This document shows, in pieces, positions 11,506-22,746 of a DNA stretch of 64,000 nt (positions are counted from its first letter, which is position 1; every line of letters starts with the position of its first letter). The stretch covers positions 62,001 through 126,000 of the forward strand of contig JAMYHL010000018.1 of assembly GCA_025531455.1 (NCBI GenBank), in the 5' to 3' direction. The position numbers and the translations under genes are program-made. Below the pieces are notes generated by a model. That model saw only the letters and a program-made list of their open reading frames with translations, had not been told where the DNA came from and searched no databases. This DNA comes from Apiotrichum sp. Y4204 (taxonomy: Eukaryota > Basidiomycota > Tremellomycetes > Trichosporonales > Trichosporonaceae).

Positions 11506-14471
11506 TCACATGGCAACGGTATAGCTGCCGTCTGGCGTGAACGCGCCGTCTGGCGGTGCCATCCAACCATCATTTGTGCCCTGCAACGCAATGCCCAGCC
11601 ATTCGTCAAACTGCGCTTGGCTGAGCGCGTCACCAGTGAGCTGCCCGCCTCGTCCAGATTCCGTCCGGCGCGGCAGTGCGCGCAGCATGGGAACTTCGAC
11701 TGTGCTTGGTCCTATGTTCTCGTCCCCAGGCAGGCCGGGGATCGCGATGCGGCACGCACGCGCAAATTCGAGCAGCAGCTCGGCTGAACGGTTACCGGCT
11801 GGGCGCTGCTTTGTCAGTGGTTGATCTCAGGCGCTATCAGTATATTGACTCACACGTTGGCCAAGCTTCCTCAGCACAAGGATACTGGCGCACAAACCCT
11901 GAAGGGCGACCTGGAGGACATTGTCGCTGCCAGGCATAGACCCGGAGCGCACATGTAAGATGACACCGATCAGACCCGCACCAGCCTGTGTGAGTTGAGA
12001 AATCGCATGGGCACCAAAGTAGTCGAGGCGCGCCTGTGTGTCGATAATCGAGTAGGTGCCGATGATGCCCAGTGCGGACTGTGTGATCTGCTGAAGGAGC
12101 GCCTGCTCCTCGGCGCCGCCGCTACCGCCGACCTCGGACGAGCCAAGGAGTTCTGTGAAGCGATGGCGCGCAGAGAGTAGGCGGATAAACTGCTGAAGGG
12201 TGAAGACACGCGTGCGCTGGAAGAAGCGGACACTGTCAGAATCGGAAACTGTTGAAGGCGAGAAGGACCAGTCGCCAACAAGCCCGTCGGTAACGTGGGG
12301 AAGGAGCTCGAGCTCGTCTTCCACGCGGAAGACACGGGGAGTAACACTCGAGACAAGGCTGATAAATGAGGGGTTTGTGCTGTCGTGATCGCGCACCAAT
12401 CGGTTTACCCGACGGATGGTGCGCTCGAGAATCATGTGCAACCGGACACCTGCGACGAAGCCAGCCATCACGCTCGGCCTGTCTGGCGGCTGCGTGCCGA
12501 TGCCCTTGTCCACTGAGATGTATACGTCGTCGACTGCTGCTGGCTCCTCCAGCTCTATGTCCTGCAGGCGCAGCATCGACGGCCGGCCATAAGTACAGCT
12601 CGCCTGGACAGTCTGGCAGTAGAGCGCCCAAAGCGTGCGCTTCTGCTCCTCGAGCTCGACGGCGGTAAAGTGGTACTCGTCCTTGCGGCGGTGAAGACCC
12701 ATGTCGAATGCGATGCTCACAGCCTGGCTAAGGAACCACCAGAGCTGGTTGGTTCTTGCGGTGCCCTCCTGTACAACCGAGAGGTTGAAGAGGGCCTGCA
12801 CGAGGTAGAGGTCTGCGCGCTCGGCAGCCGCCGCTGCCGTCACGTCCTTTGCCAGGGCGATGAGATCAAATGCGAGCGTGCTGTTGTTCGCTGTCGTTGC
12901 GCGGAGTCGCGGATCTGGCGTGTAACGGCACGAGAGCGAGCATATGGAGAGCACCAGCGCGACAAACGACGGGTTCTTACGGTGATCGGACGAGACGTAC
13001 GACTGCATGAACGTTGGCGCGTGAAGAATGGGCCACACTTTGGTCAGAAGGAAACAATCCGTCAGGACTCACAGAGATGACTGATGGTAAAGTAGGCGCG
13101 CACCAACGCGTCAAGGAGGTCCGGGGGGATGACATTGGTCACACGCTCCCACAGGAAATCGTCGGTTGCACTAGAAGGGGAAACAGCGTTTGCAACGCCG
13201 GCAGCGGATGGGGTGAACTGGTCCATAGGGGCGTTCTCGACGTCAACGCCGATTGCATTTGAAAGCGACATCCACTGGTCGTTAAGCGCATTGCCGTTGT
13301 CATCTGTCGGGCCGTTCCATCCGGCGCCGTTAACCTTGAGTCGCTCGAGAAGCGGCATTCCAGAAGAAGGTCCGAGCCACTTCGTTTGCCCTTCAGAATC
13401 GCTTGAAAGTCAGCAGTTGGCCTATGAGAAGAAGCCATGGCGCCACACGGCGGGGCTACGCACCGGTACAAAAGATCCTGCCCTTTGGTCGTCGAGATCG
13501 GGCTTTTCGCATTGACGGCGGGATTGTAGTTCTGGGCCACAGCGTTGGGGTCGTACATGGTCTGCTGGAGCTGCGGATTGACTCCCATGTCGGGCATCTG
13601 TTGGGACGGGCCAGGCGCTCCAAAATTATCAAATACAATGGAGGGAACATAGTTGTTGTCCGTGTTGCGAGGAGTGGGTCCTGAGGGAGCTTGCGGCATC
13701 TGGTTTTGCACGGGGCCCGGTGTCGGCGCAATGGCAGATGCGGGTGTTCCGACGCCGCCATCAACGGGAGTGCCAGCGTTGCTGGCCGATGCTGCCCATT
13801 GCTGCTGCTGCTGCTGTTTGCTCGCGGTTGCATTTGCGGTCGCCGCAGCCGCGGCAGCTGCTGCGTCGTTGTCGGAAGAGGGCGAAGCGTCGGAGCCGGG
13901 GGCAATGGAGGCGGCTACACGAATCTGGTCCAGTTCACGGCGCGAGAGAGACAGCGCCGCAGATGAACCACCGGTGGAGATGCTCGCAAGCAGGCTTTCC
14001 AAGTTTCGCAAACGGCTCTCGACGTCGCGGTTGCGGGGCCTGTCGTCAATGTGCTGAACGTGTCTAAGTAGGGAGAACATACTTTGGTCGTGGGCCGCGC
14101 TTAAGCACCGGTGCATCGTGCGTACACGTTACACCGGCCTCTGCGCAGTTGCGACACGGCACCTGCTGGTCTGTATGTTAGTTTGCATCACGACTGTTGG
14201 AGCGTACCGCATCGAGCCTTGCGTTTACGACCTGTCGGCGTTAGCAAAGAGTTGCTCTTTTTTTTCTCGTCATTTTTCTTCCTCCCATCGCGGTGCTTGC
14301 TTGGCGGCTCTGTGCATGATCGCGGCGCACAGGCACGACAATCTGTCCAGGCCGTTCCAACATCGCTGACTCACATCTGTCACACGCGCGGGGAACCCAG
14401 CTGCGCGGAGCCTTGCCACTGGAGGGCTCCTGGCTGGCGCTCTCAGTGGAGAAAGGCTTGACGTCGGGCAT
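11506..14471 (-). CDS. Zn2Cys6 fungal transcription factor with fungal-specific middle domain
   Basis: Seven exons: 14471-14375, 14231-14208, 14170-14083, 14039-13464, 13401-13073, 13037-11854 and 11805-11506, about 865 residues, all phases consistent. The N-terminus carries a Gal4-type binuclear cluster: C-x2-C-x6-C-x5-C-x2-C-x6-C, read as ACDRC, RKRKARC, DQQVPC and RNCAEAGVTC, followed by basic KRGPRPK and a short leucine-rich dimerisation-like helix (RLRNLESLLASI). A poly-Ala/poly-Gln linker follows. Residues about 290-560 hold the fungal-specific regulatory domain (KWLGPSSGMPLLERL, LLWPILHAPTF, AVSIAFDMGLHR, LEEQKRTLWALYC, GRPSML). Exon 2 is a 24-nt microexon encoding the middle of the zinc cluster. 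Target genes are unknown. The start at 14471 is the first ATG; upstream in-frame codons begin only with TTG. Confidence 0.9.
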
Positions 14472-15340
14472 AGTGGATAGTGCCGGTGGGCCACGGGTCG
14501 AGCAGGCCGGCGCTGGAGATAGCAAGGAGCGGGGCGGGGCGTGGAGTGGCGGCGACAGCAGCGACGAAGGGGGTCAGTGGACGGTGGACGGCGGATTGGT
14601 GGGTGTGAGGAAATATTTGATGGATGATTGATGATTGAGTGCGAGATGGTGGTGAGAAGAGGATGGATGATGACGAGCAGAGGTGGTGGTGATTGAGTGG
14701 ATGGCGAGCAAGGCGACGACGACGACAACCGGAAACCGAGGTGATTTGTGTGTGGGGGGGGGGGGAAGGGAGGGGAGGGAAGAAGCAAAGCGACCGACCT
14801 GAACGGGGAAACACCGGGTAAGCCTATGAGAGAAGGAGAAGGTAGGCGGAAAGGCAGAAGAGCAGAGGAAGACGGGGAAAAGGGGGAGGAAGAGACCCAG
14901 GAGAGCCAAACAGGTCAGATTTGGTTGGGTGCCCCAGTCGCTGCAGAAAAAGAGATGACTGGCGGTGACGCACAGGACGGAGGGGGGAAGACAGACTATG
15001 AGGAAAGGGGGGCGGGGGGGGGGGAGGGATGGTAGGAAGACCCGAAAGGAGAGGGGGGGGACAAGCGAAGCGGAGTGTGCAGGGAAGAACAGCGAGGGTG
15101 GAGGGTGGATGACGAGGGAGGGAGGGAGGGAGACTCCTGGGGCGGGCGAGGAGAGGAAAAAGTGGAGGGAAGCAAGACACTTTGGCATGCTACCCCAGCA
15201 TTTCAACGCCAGTGGTGGTAGCGAGATCAGCGAGGAGGAGAGTGAGTGAGTGAGTGAGTGGGGCCACCGTGCCAACAGAGATAATGGAGATTTATGATAT
15301 CGAGCCACCGTTCCCCGTACGGGCATTCTCAACAAGGACG
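14472..15340 (-). promoter_or_regulatory. CT-rich leader/promoter of the Zn2Cys6 gene
   Basis: On the gene's sense strand this is almost pure pyrimidine for long stretches (G/A as printed). It includes a 12-nt homopolymer at 14754-14765, CATC/CAAT-type repeats around 14620-14700 and five AGTG units at 15241-15260. The long minus-strand frame 14574-15335 is a low-complexity read of this tract and is not taken as protein. It resembles the tracts before MIG1 and the regulator at 38.7 kb. Confidence 0.5.
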
Positions 15341-18300
15341 CGGAGATGTGCTACGCGCTCACAGCCCCGCGTCCAATTGACATCTGATCACGAAGCGCGA
15401 AGCACATTGCATGCATAAAGTCGGAGAGCACAAGACGCGCCAAGGGCCAAGATCCTCAATCTCACGGCCAGCCCCGCAGGCACAGTCGAAGAGTCGACAT
15501 CTCGCGGCACACCCGCCCCCGCCTGCCTCGCGTTGCAAGCAGACTGGCCGCGTTTCGTTTGCGCGTTCCGGACCTTACCCCGACCGTGCTGGTGTGCATA
15601 AGCTCGCAAGCTAACTGGAGCTGCAACTGTTCATGCCAGCATACCTGCCAAAAGCCCGTCTCCGATGCTGCCTCGGTGCCACCCCACTAAGGTGGGTCGT
15701 GCGCGCACGGACGTGTCTCTGCACTTGCGAATACTGTTGTACAATATTGTTGCAGATCTTCAGAGTGTGCTTCAATTCTTTGCTATAATATTCTTGCAGC
15801 TCGCTGGAGTGCGTCTACCCCTCCCTTCTCGTTTGCCGGAACATTTCGGCGTTGAAGACACAATGTGCAAGCTACCACCCGCAGGCCACAACCTGTAACA
15901 GTTCCGCTCCCAAGAAACGTTGTCCCCATCCCGATTTTCAACTCGGAGCTCACGGCGCGTACGACCTCACTCGCCGGCTCCGATCTGTGGCGCTGGCGCT
16001 TATTGTCCTCTCACCAGACTAGAGGCCGCGAGGCACGAGGCCCTATCACTGTCCGTGCCCATCTGCTGCGAGCGAGCCGCCCGAGGTGCGCAAGCTATCT
16101 CGGCGCTGCGGCCGTGCGGCGCAGCGTGTGGCATGCCGTTGCGCCACTGGAGCATGGAAGCACGTGAATGTCGCCTGGATCGCCAGAGACCAGAGGCCAG
16201 AGCCTCGCCCTCCGTCCTCCGACTTCCCTGCGTCGGGGTGTGCGCTCGGGCTTTGCACTCGGGGTTGCGATCAAAGGCGCCAGGGAACTGGTGTTCTGCC
16301 TGCAAATCTCATTCCAAGCGAGGACATGGAAAAGGTAATGCAGAGCCTGGCTATGAGGAGAGCCACTATTATTATCCCACATAATTTCCTAATAGCACAA
16401 GCTCGTGGTCACCCGCTCGGTATAGCTCGGTAATCATTCCTTGCACATGTGATGTCTCGGCTAAAAATCGGGAAAAGGCAACGCTCATTGCATCGCCCAC
16501 AGAGCCCCGTTCATCTCGGAAGCCGGATATAGAATATACAGCAGGTCACGTGCCGCATTCCGCTCTTAGCTCCCATTGCTCATCTGCTCATCACCCATCG
16601 ACGATTGTCGGATTGTCGGAGATTCTGGACGGCATCCGACCGCGCCCGCGGACGTACCCCTCCTGCGAGTGTCAAGTAATCATCGGCATATAAGCAGTAA
16701 GGGAGCAGTCCACTGCTACTGGCTGTCATGATGCACACGACGGTGCGAACAGCGTCATTGGCATTGTTATCTTACGGGTTTCACGGCCGCAAGGTGTATG
16801 TGATGGTGTCACCAGTTGGATGGTGTCGCGGCCCGTTATGGGCATTCATGAGGGGCCTCAGGGTGGCTGTGGTGCGAGTGGAAAAGTCTCCAGTGACGGA
16901 CGAAGCAGCTTCCATTGGCACTGAATGCCGACCCTTCCGTGCCGTTCCCTTCTGATCAATCACGAGAGTCTCATCATTTTCGGAATGTGGGATGAGCAAC
17001 AGTTGGTGAATTCGTCCGTGCCTGTGGTTTCCATTGGTCTCAGCCAGAGGAGGAATGTCCATTTTCATTACTGCGGAGCTCGAGAGATCTGATCCCAAGC
17101 GGGCGAGTAAGTATCGAAGTTGAGAATTTCGGTATTCAACGCCGTGATGGGGTCAATGGGGTGGTTCAGTAGGTGTTCGCAAGGGTGGAGAAGTAAAGAA
17201 GTGGAGGAAGCGCAAATGGCGGACCGCAGTGGCGGACCGCAGTGACGATGAGGAGTCAGGAGTGGTGGACGAGGGGACCAGCGGGAACGGAATGCGAGTG
17301 AGACTTGAGACGGTCGACTGGTGCGACCAGGTGGGCCAGGTGGGGTGACACCTTCGCGTGGCTTGAGTCCCACCCTAGGGTCCTTTGGGGCCACATTTCC
17401 GCCGCTGAGGCAGCGAGAAAGAAAGGTATCGTCTCATGACTGACGACCGAGATTGCTGTCGCGTGTGTTGCCTGTGAGCGTGGGATGGCGCCCGATTGGA
17501 AGTGGTTCATATTGGATGTAGGTCATGCTGGGGGGCGCGGGATGTCGGTTTCGGGCTTGCTAAAGTCTGCGATTGAGACGGACTACCTCCAGGCATAGGT
17601 TCGTCTCGTTTGTCGAGCGGTTCACATTACGCATACAGGGTGTAGATTAGCTCGTGAGATTGTGAGAAGGTAATAATCAGACTGAATGTTGGACTCGTTT
17701 CAATCTGTCAGTGATTTACAGCTCTTCGGGTGTATGGTAGGTCCCACTCTCGACGCAAAGGGGTGCTCTTGATCGTTGGGCCCAGGGGCGACTATCAGCA
17801 AGATAGAGGCCATACCGCGGAGAATAGCTTATTTGCGCTCGAGCGCGGACTTGTGTGTTACGGTCATGATCGAGGTAGTGGTCAGAAAACCCCTCAGGTG
17901 CATTACTCGGCGGATTGGCGTGAGAATCCTCCCGGGGTGACGAGAGTCTCCGCTGCGGCTTATCAGGTGCACTGCAGCGCCAGAGCGCCGAAGCCGGCGG
18001 GGCGCAAGTGAGGGGGTGGGGTCCGCGGTACCGCGGAGTGAGCGATTACAAGGAGAGCGGGTGGGGGGCAGTGGGGACGCCGACGCCGGGGTCTGTATCG
18101 CCTCCGAGAGCACGGAGTTCAAATTCGGTGCGCGATTTGTTACGATCGTGATCGCGATGATCCACATTAGATATGAGATGAGGCCGCGGTCGGAGGTTAG
18201 ATGATGATGTTGCTGTAGTCGTCCTGTTCGAGAAGACTCCCATAGAGACCGCTGGCCTCGGTGCCTCGGCCCTCGGTCCTCGGCCTGGTCTCCATCCGCA

Positions 18301-18635
18301 TGCCGGGCACGTGCAATGCCGTGCCTTGAACGCCGATGTCCAGCATCGCACTCCTTCCACTGGGGATCGCCGATTGTCGATTGTTTATTCTATTGATACT
18401 CAAGGCGGTGCCGATTCGGACTGCAAATGACTGCATACCGGCCAGGCACAGGCCCGAGGCCGAGGCCGGAGAGAGAGCGGGAGCGTCAGTGCCGGCGGCA
18501 GTGTACTGTACCGCTGTTGGCGTCGGCGGTGGCAAGTGGGGATATATTAATGCTTCTACTGTCCCAACAACTTGGGGATCAACATCGCCATCAAACTACT
18601 CTGGGCTCTACACTATTGCTACACACATCCCACCC
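15341..18635. other. Gene-poor interval
   Basis: About 3.3 kb without a recognisable gene. Open frames (longest about 154 codons at 15920-16384) overlap in several frames and look like chance reads. E-box cores CACGTG occur near 16161 and 16547. A TATA-like element (TATATTAA, 18543-18550) lies about 90 bases before the next start codon. Confidence 0.45.
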
Positions 18636-19274
18636 ATGACGCAGCTCCGCAGCGACACCGCTCCACCTGGATACTACGATGAGGGGTACGCACCCGTCGA
18701 GACTGCGACGCCGAAGGGGCGCGTGCGGGAGTACGTCCCGGCCTCGGCATTGGACAAGGGCCGGGACGCAGCGCCCCCTCCTTCCGTGCACTCTTGCTCC
18801 TCACGCTCTTCGCGCAAGCTACTTCCGCCTCACGGACCGCCGCGCAGCCCATCATCCCGCTTCAATGCAAATTATCTTTCCCCACCCCCGGCTCCCATTC
18901 CCACTCCAGCTCCTCACCCCGGGAGCCTCGCGCTCGTGCCCTGCCCTGCGGGTCTGCACGATTTCAGCTTCTCGCGACGCAAGTCCGCTCTCCTCGTAGG
19001 GCTGTGCGTCGCTTCCCCTGCCATCGGCATCGTGGCGACCATTTGCGCACGCAACAACATTCGATGCACGCGCTGCGGCGTGCGCAGGGCCGACGAGGGG
19101 CTCGCGCAGTACGGTCATGTTGAGTACGGAGCGATTTCTGCCCCTTCCACCCCATCGCCGCCTCAGCAGCAGGTGGAGCGCAAGAAGATGACGCTCGTCC
19201 CCGGGCCTGCTGTCGTCGTTGCCGCCCCGGCCCGCGGGCGCGCGTGTGGCGGCCGCAAGCCCCGCAAGTGGTAG
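18636..19274 (+). CDS. Hypothetical small single-pass membrane protein
   Basis: Intronless open frame of 212 codons plus stop from ATG 18636. The N-terminal half is hydrophilic and rich in Pro, Ser and Ala. A hydrophobic segment of about 20 residues (ALLVGLCVASPAIGIVATIC) follows a basic patch (SFSRRKS) near residue 130. Next come a short CTRCGVRR motif and a proline/alanine-rich tail ending in basic RGRACGGRKPRKW. The layout suggests a single-span membrane protein with the basic patch on the cytosolic side. A TATATTAA element stands about 90 bases upstream. The frame extends upstream to 18336, but the ATG at 18636 lies just downstream of the TATA-like element. I recognise no family. It could still be a chance frame, as the region is GC-rich. 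Confidence 0.5.
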   Translation: MTQLRSDTAPPGYYDEGYAPVETATPKGRVREYVPASALDKGRDAAPPPSVHSCSSRSSRKLLPPHGPPRSPSSRFNANYLSPPPAPIPTPAPHPGSLALVPCPAGLHDFSFSRRKSALLVGLCVASPAIGIVATICARNNIRCTRCGVRRADEGLAQYGHVEYGAISAPSTPSPPQQQVERKKMTLVPGPAVVVAAPARGRACGGRKPRKW

Positions 19275-19743
19275 TTTTTATAAAGTGTACAAAGTAATGA
19301 ATGTTTTGTTGTCTCATCGTTGTATTGTTTGAACGGACCCGGACTGACGCCGCTGAGTAGCCATTTGCGGAAAGTGAGGGTAGACACATTGTGATCTCTC
19401 TTGGTGAAGGTCGGAGTACACAGCCTTATCAGATTGCCGATCTCGGTGTCTTGAACAATTTCGGTTTGTCCACTCCCAGTTCGTCCTCATCGACTCCCAA
19501 CGTCGGGCCCTCCTCGATGCGTGAACACCCCCGCTGTCTGACCAAACTGCAGCCTGTCACCAGTGACACTAACCAAATCCAAGTGTACGAAAATCGATGA
19601 TCCCCACGATCTCCACCCCTAGTGACGCCGAGTATAAACCTCAGCGGAGAACGCCGGACCGGCTACTCCATGCCCACCACTGCACCAACCAGCACTAGCC
19701 CGCCCACGGCCCCGCGGGATCTCCATATAACTCGTGATCGGTC
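19275..19743. other. Promoter region of the acyl-CoA ligase gene
   Basis: Contains TATAAA at 19633-19638. An ATG at 19670 opens a 266-nt frame overlapping the ligase start in another frame. It would act as an upstream ORF only if transcription starts before it. Confidence 0.4.
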
Positions 19744-21719
19744 ATGGAACTCAATCCACTTATCGCTCGCGCCGTCACCGCTATTGCTATCATGCAGCCG
19801 CACATCTATGAGTCGGCGATACCGACGCCGTTCATCCCGCACATCTCGGTGTTCGACTACCTGTTTCCCCCCGCCCCCGGCATCTCGCCGGCCGAGGACC
19901 ATGACGCCAGCACCCCAGCATTCATCGACGGGCTGAGCGGCGCAGTCCTCCGCCGCGGGGATATTAAGAACGCGGCCCTCGCCCTCGTTACAGGTCTCCG
20001 GGCGCTCGGCGTGCGCCGCGGCGACACGGCGTGTATCTGGGGCTTCAACTCCTTTGCGTGGGTCATCGCCGCGTACGGGTGCATGGCGGCCGGACTTGTC
20101 GTCAGCCCTGCGAATGCCTCCTAGTGGGTATCCTTGTCTGATTGAGGCTGATTCAGCGCGCCGCACGAGATCGCGCACCAGGTCAACGACTCGGGATCGC
20201 AGGTCATCTTCGTGAGTCCCGAGAACCTCGGGGCGTTCCGCGAAGCCACCCGCGAGATCAAGTATGCATTTGACGACACCCGCATTGTCTTGCTGTGTAC
20301 GCCGGACGCGAAGCCTGCCGGCGCCGAGAGGCTAAAGTGTGTGTACGACCTCCTCGAGATGGGACCTCCGGCGCGCGAGGCCGAGCACTTCGAAGGGCTT
20401 GAGTCGGAGCAGACCGCGTGGTTGTGCTACTCTTCCGGCACTACGGGCCTCCCAAAGGGCGTAATGACCATGCACCGTAACCTCACGGCGCAGCTGAGCA
20501 CCACCCCCTACCTCTACCCGCCCGTGAAGAAGGGCGAGGATGTCATCTCCGGCTGGCTTCCCCTTTCGCACGTGTACGGCCTCGCTGCCATCCTCCTCAT
20601 GCCTGTCAAGCTCGGTGTGCCTGTTGTTCTCCTCCCGCGCTTCGAAGAGGCAGCGGCACTCAACGCAATCGAAAAGGTAGAGTAGCGCATGACGGACAGC
20701 CTCAGCTCATCCCCACAGTACAAGATCTCCCTTGTGCTCATGGTCCCGCCCGTGCTCCTCCTCTTTGTTCAATCGCAGAATGTGCCAAAGTATGACCTTT
20801 CGTCGATGCGCTACGCGACCTGTGGGGCAGCGCCGCTGGGCCCCGACCTTGCGGGCAACTTCAAGCGGCGCTTCCCATACTGCACACTGCTGCAGAGCTA
20901 CGGTTCGTGACTAAGGAGGAGGCAAAGCGGCGCTGATGGCAGGAATGACTGAGACGTCGCCGGGCTGTATCCTCGCGCTGCCCGAGGACACACGCGCTGG
21001 CCACCTCGGGGTCGGCCGCCTCGTGCCATCCTACCAGGCCCGCCTTGTGCGCGAGGACGGAACGGACGCGCCACCTGGTGAGCGCGGCGAGCTCTGGGTC
21101 CGCGGGCCAAACATCATGAAAGGATATCACCGCAATCCCGAGGCGACGGCCAAGACCATGGAGCCCGGCGGGTGGCTGAAGACTGGTGACGTGTTGATCT
21201 GCGACGATAACGGCCGTTGGAGGTGAGCACAGAATAAAGGTCGCGCTGACGAAAGTGTTGTTGATCGCGTCAAGGAGCTCATCAAGTACAAGGGCTTCCA
21301 GGGTGAGTAGAGCATATGATAAAGCTGACGACAGTCGCGCCGGCCGAGCTCGAAGGACTTCTCCTCCAGCACCCAAAAGTGGCCGATGCAGGCGTGATCG
21401 GCGTGTACGATGACTCGCAGGCGACCGAGCTCCCTCGGTGAGAAACCCGAACTTCTGGACATCTCTCGCGGTATTAACATCCAGTGCATACATCGTTGCA
21501 GCGCCGAGTGCCGGTGTCAAGTCTCCGGCGGACGGCGACGCGCTCGCCAGGGAAGTTCAGGCATGGGTTGCTGCCCGTGTTTCGGGACACAAGCGGCTTA
21601 TCGGCGGTGTAGTTGTCACGGACGCGATTCCCAAGTCGCCATCAGGAAAGATTCTGCGCAACCTCCTCCGCGAGCGCGCAAAGAAGGAGTTCGTTTCTGC
21701 CGCGCAGCCCCGGCTGTAA
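19744..21719 (+). CDS. AMP-binding acyl-CoA ligase, 4-coumarate:CoA ligase-like
   Basis: Adenylate-forming enzyme: carboxylic acid + ATP + CoA to acyl-CoA + AMP + PPi. Exons 19744-20123, 20157-20676, 20719-20902, 20943-21222, 21256-21302, 21335-21437 and 21485-21719 give about 582 residues, or 566 from the ATG at 19792, whose HIYES context fits the family better. Visible motifs are the P-loop YSSGTTGLPKGV, the QSYGMTETSPG core, GRWSVVDRVKELIKYKGFQ and the C-terminal catalytic lysine in PKSPSGKILRNLLR. The last three residues, PRL, fit a relaxed PTS1 signal, suggesting a peroxisome, as for many fungal 4CL-like ligases. Six introns of 32-47 nt are present. It is followed by a transporter and two enzymes on the same strand. 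The substrate (aromatic or fatty acid) cannot be read. Confidence 0.9.
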
Positions 21720-22746
21720 GCTATCGAGTTTTAGTGGAACGCGTCGGCATCACCGATCTGGCTTAGATGCAAGCTGTTTATAACCGAGTCATGAGACATG
21801 GCGTTGCCCAGTGGATACATCCGAGACCGGGCCGAGAGTGTTGAGCGCGGGTCTCGCCGCCGGTTGTCGTAACAAATGAGCTCCAAAAGGAATGAGCTCC
21901 AAGAGGAATGAGGGAAGCGTTAGCCGCCGTTGGCGCGAATGTTAACCGACTGGTGGGCGCGTATCGGCCAGTAGACCTCCAGTACTCTTCTTCATCTTCA
22001 CGGTATTCTCGGTGTTTCTCGGCGGCTGTTTCCGCGGCTATTGCGCTGTTTGCGCTTTTCGTTTCGCTTTATTTGTAGGCACGTAGGCACGAAGGCCGAA
22101 GGCACGAATATAGACACGTGATAGCTGCAGCTGGCACTACTGGCGGCGCCGACGCGGAAAGCCGTGGACCGCAGACCCCATGATGGAGCCCATTATTGCT
22201 ACCGAGCAAGTACGAGCACGAAAAGAGTCCAGGGCAGGCTGCAGAGCTGTAGAAAGAGCTCAGACCAAAATGACAATACGCGCCCACCAGGTACCAACAT
22301 CCAGGTTCTCCCGACACTCTAGCGTTGCAGTGCGCTAGCGATTCAGAGCCACAGGGAATGGCATTGGGTGGGGGGAAACGGGCACGGTGCAGAGGTGTTA
22401 TCACAGCGCGGCTGATACGTTGCCCGCAGCCGCGCTGCCCACCTGTATCGCAATGTCGACATTGGACCGTGGCAGCCCACAGTAGCCGGTGCAGCCCGGC
22501 GTCGATAAGCCTGCAGAAGTTGTGCGCGCCGGCAAGCTAGAGTGGCTAGTGGGCAGAGTGCAGCAGGCAGCATGGGCAACGTTGCCAGTCTGAGTTGAGT
22601 CCTGTTGCATCAGACTCTTAAGCCCACCAAAGCGCACACGACTCTCCCCCCACTTGTTCACCTACTCCTCCCCGCCGAGACAGGATCTCGCACGACCACG
22701 AGCATTGAATAACGAGCAGCGAGCAACACGCATTGCTATCGCCATC
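21720..22746. other. Intergenic
   Basis: No gene seen. A 16-bp near-perfect tandem (AATGAGCTCCAAAAGG / AATGAGCTCCAAGAGG) sits near 21875-21906, a CACGTAGG / CACGAAGG cluster near 22080-22105, and an E-box near 22117. Confidence 0.4.

Noticed and set aside
14574..15335. 253-codon minus-strand frame
   Set aside because: Pro/Ser/Leu low-complexity read of the CT-rich leader of the Zn2Cys6 gene.
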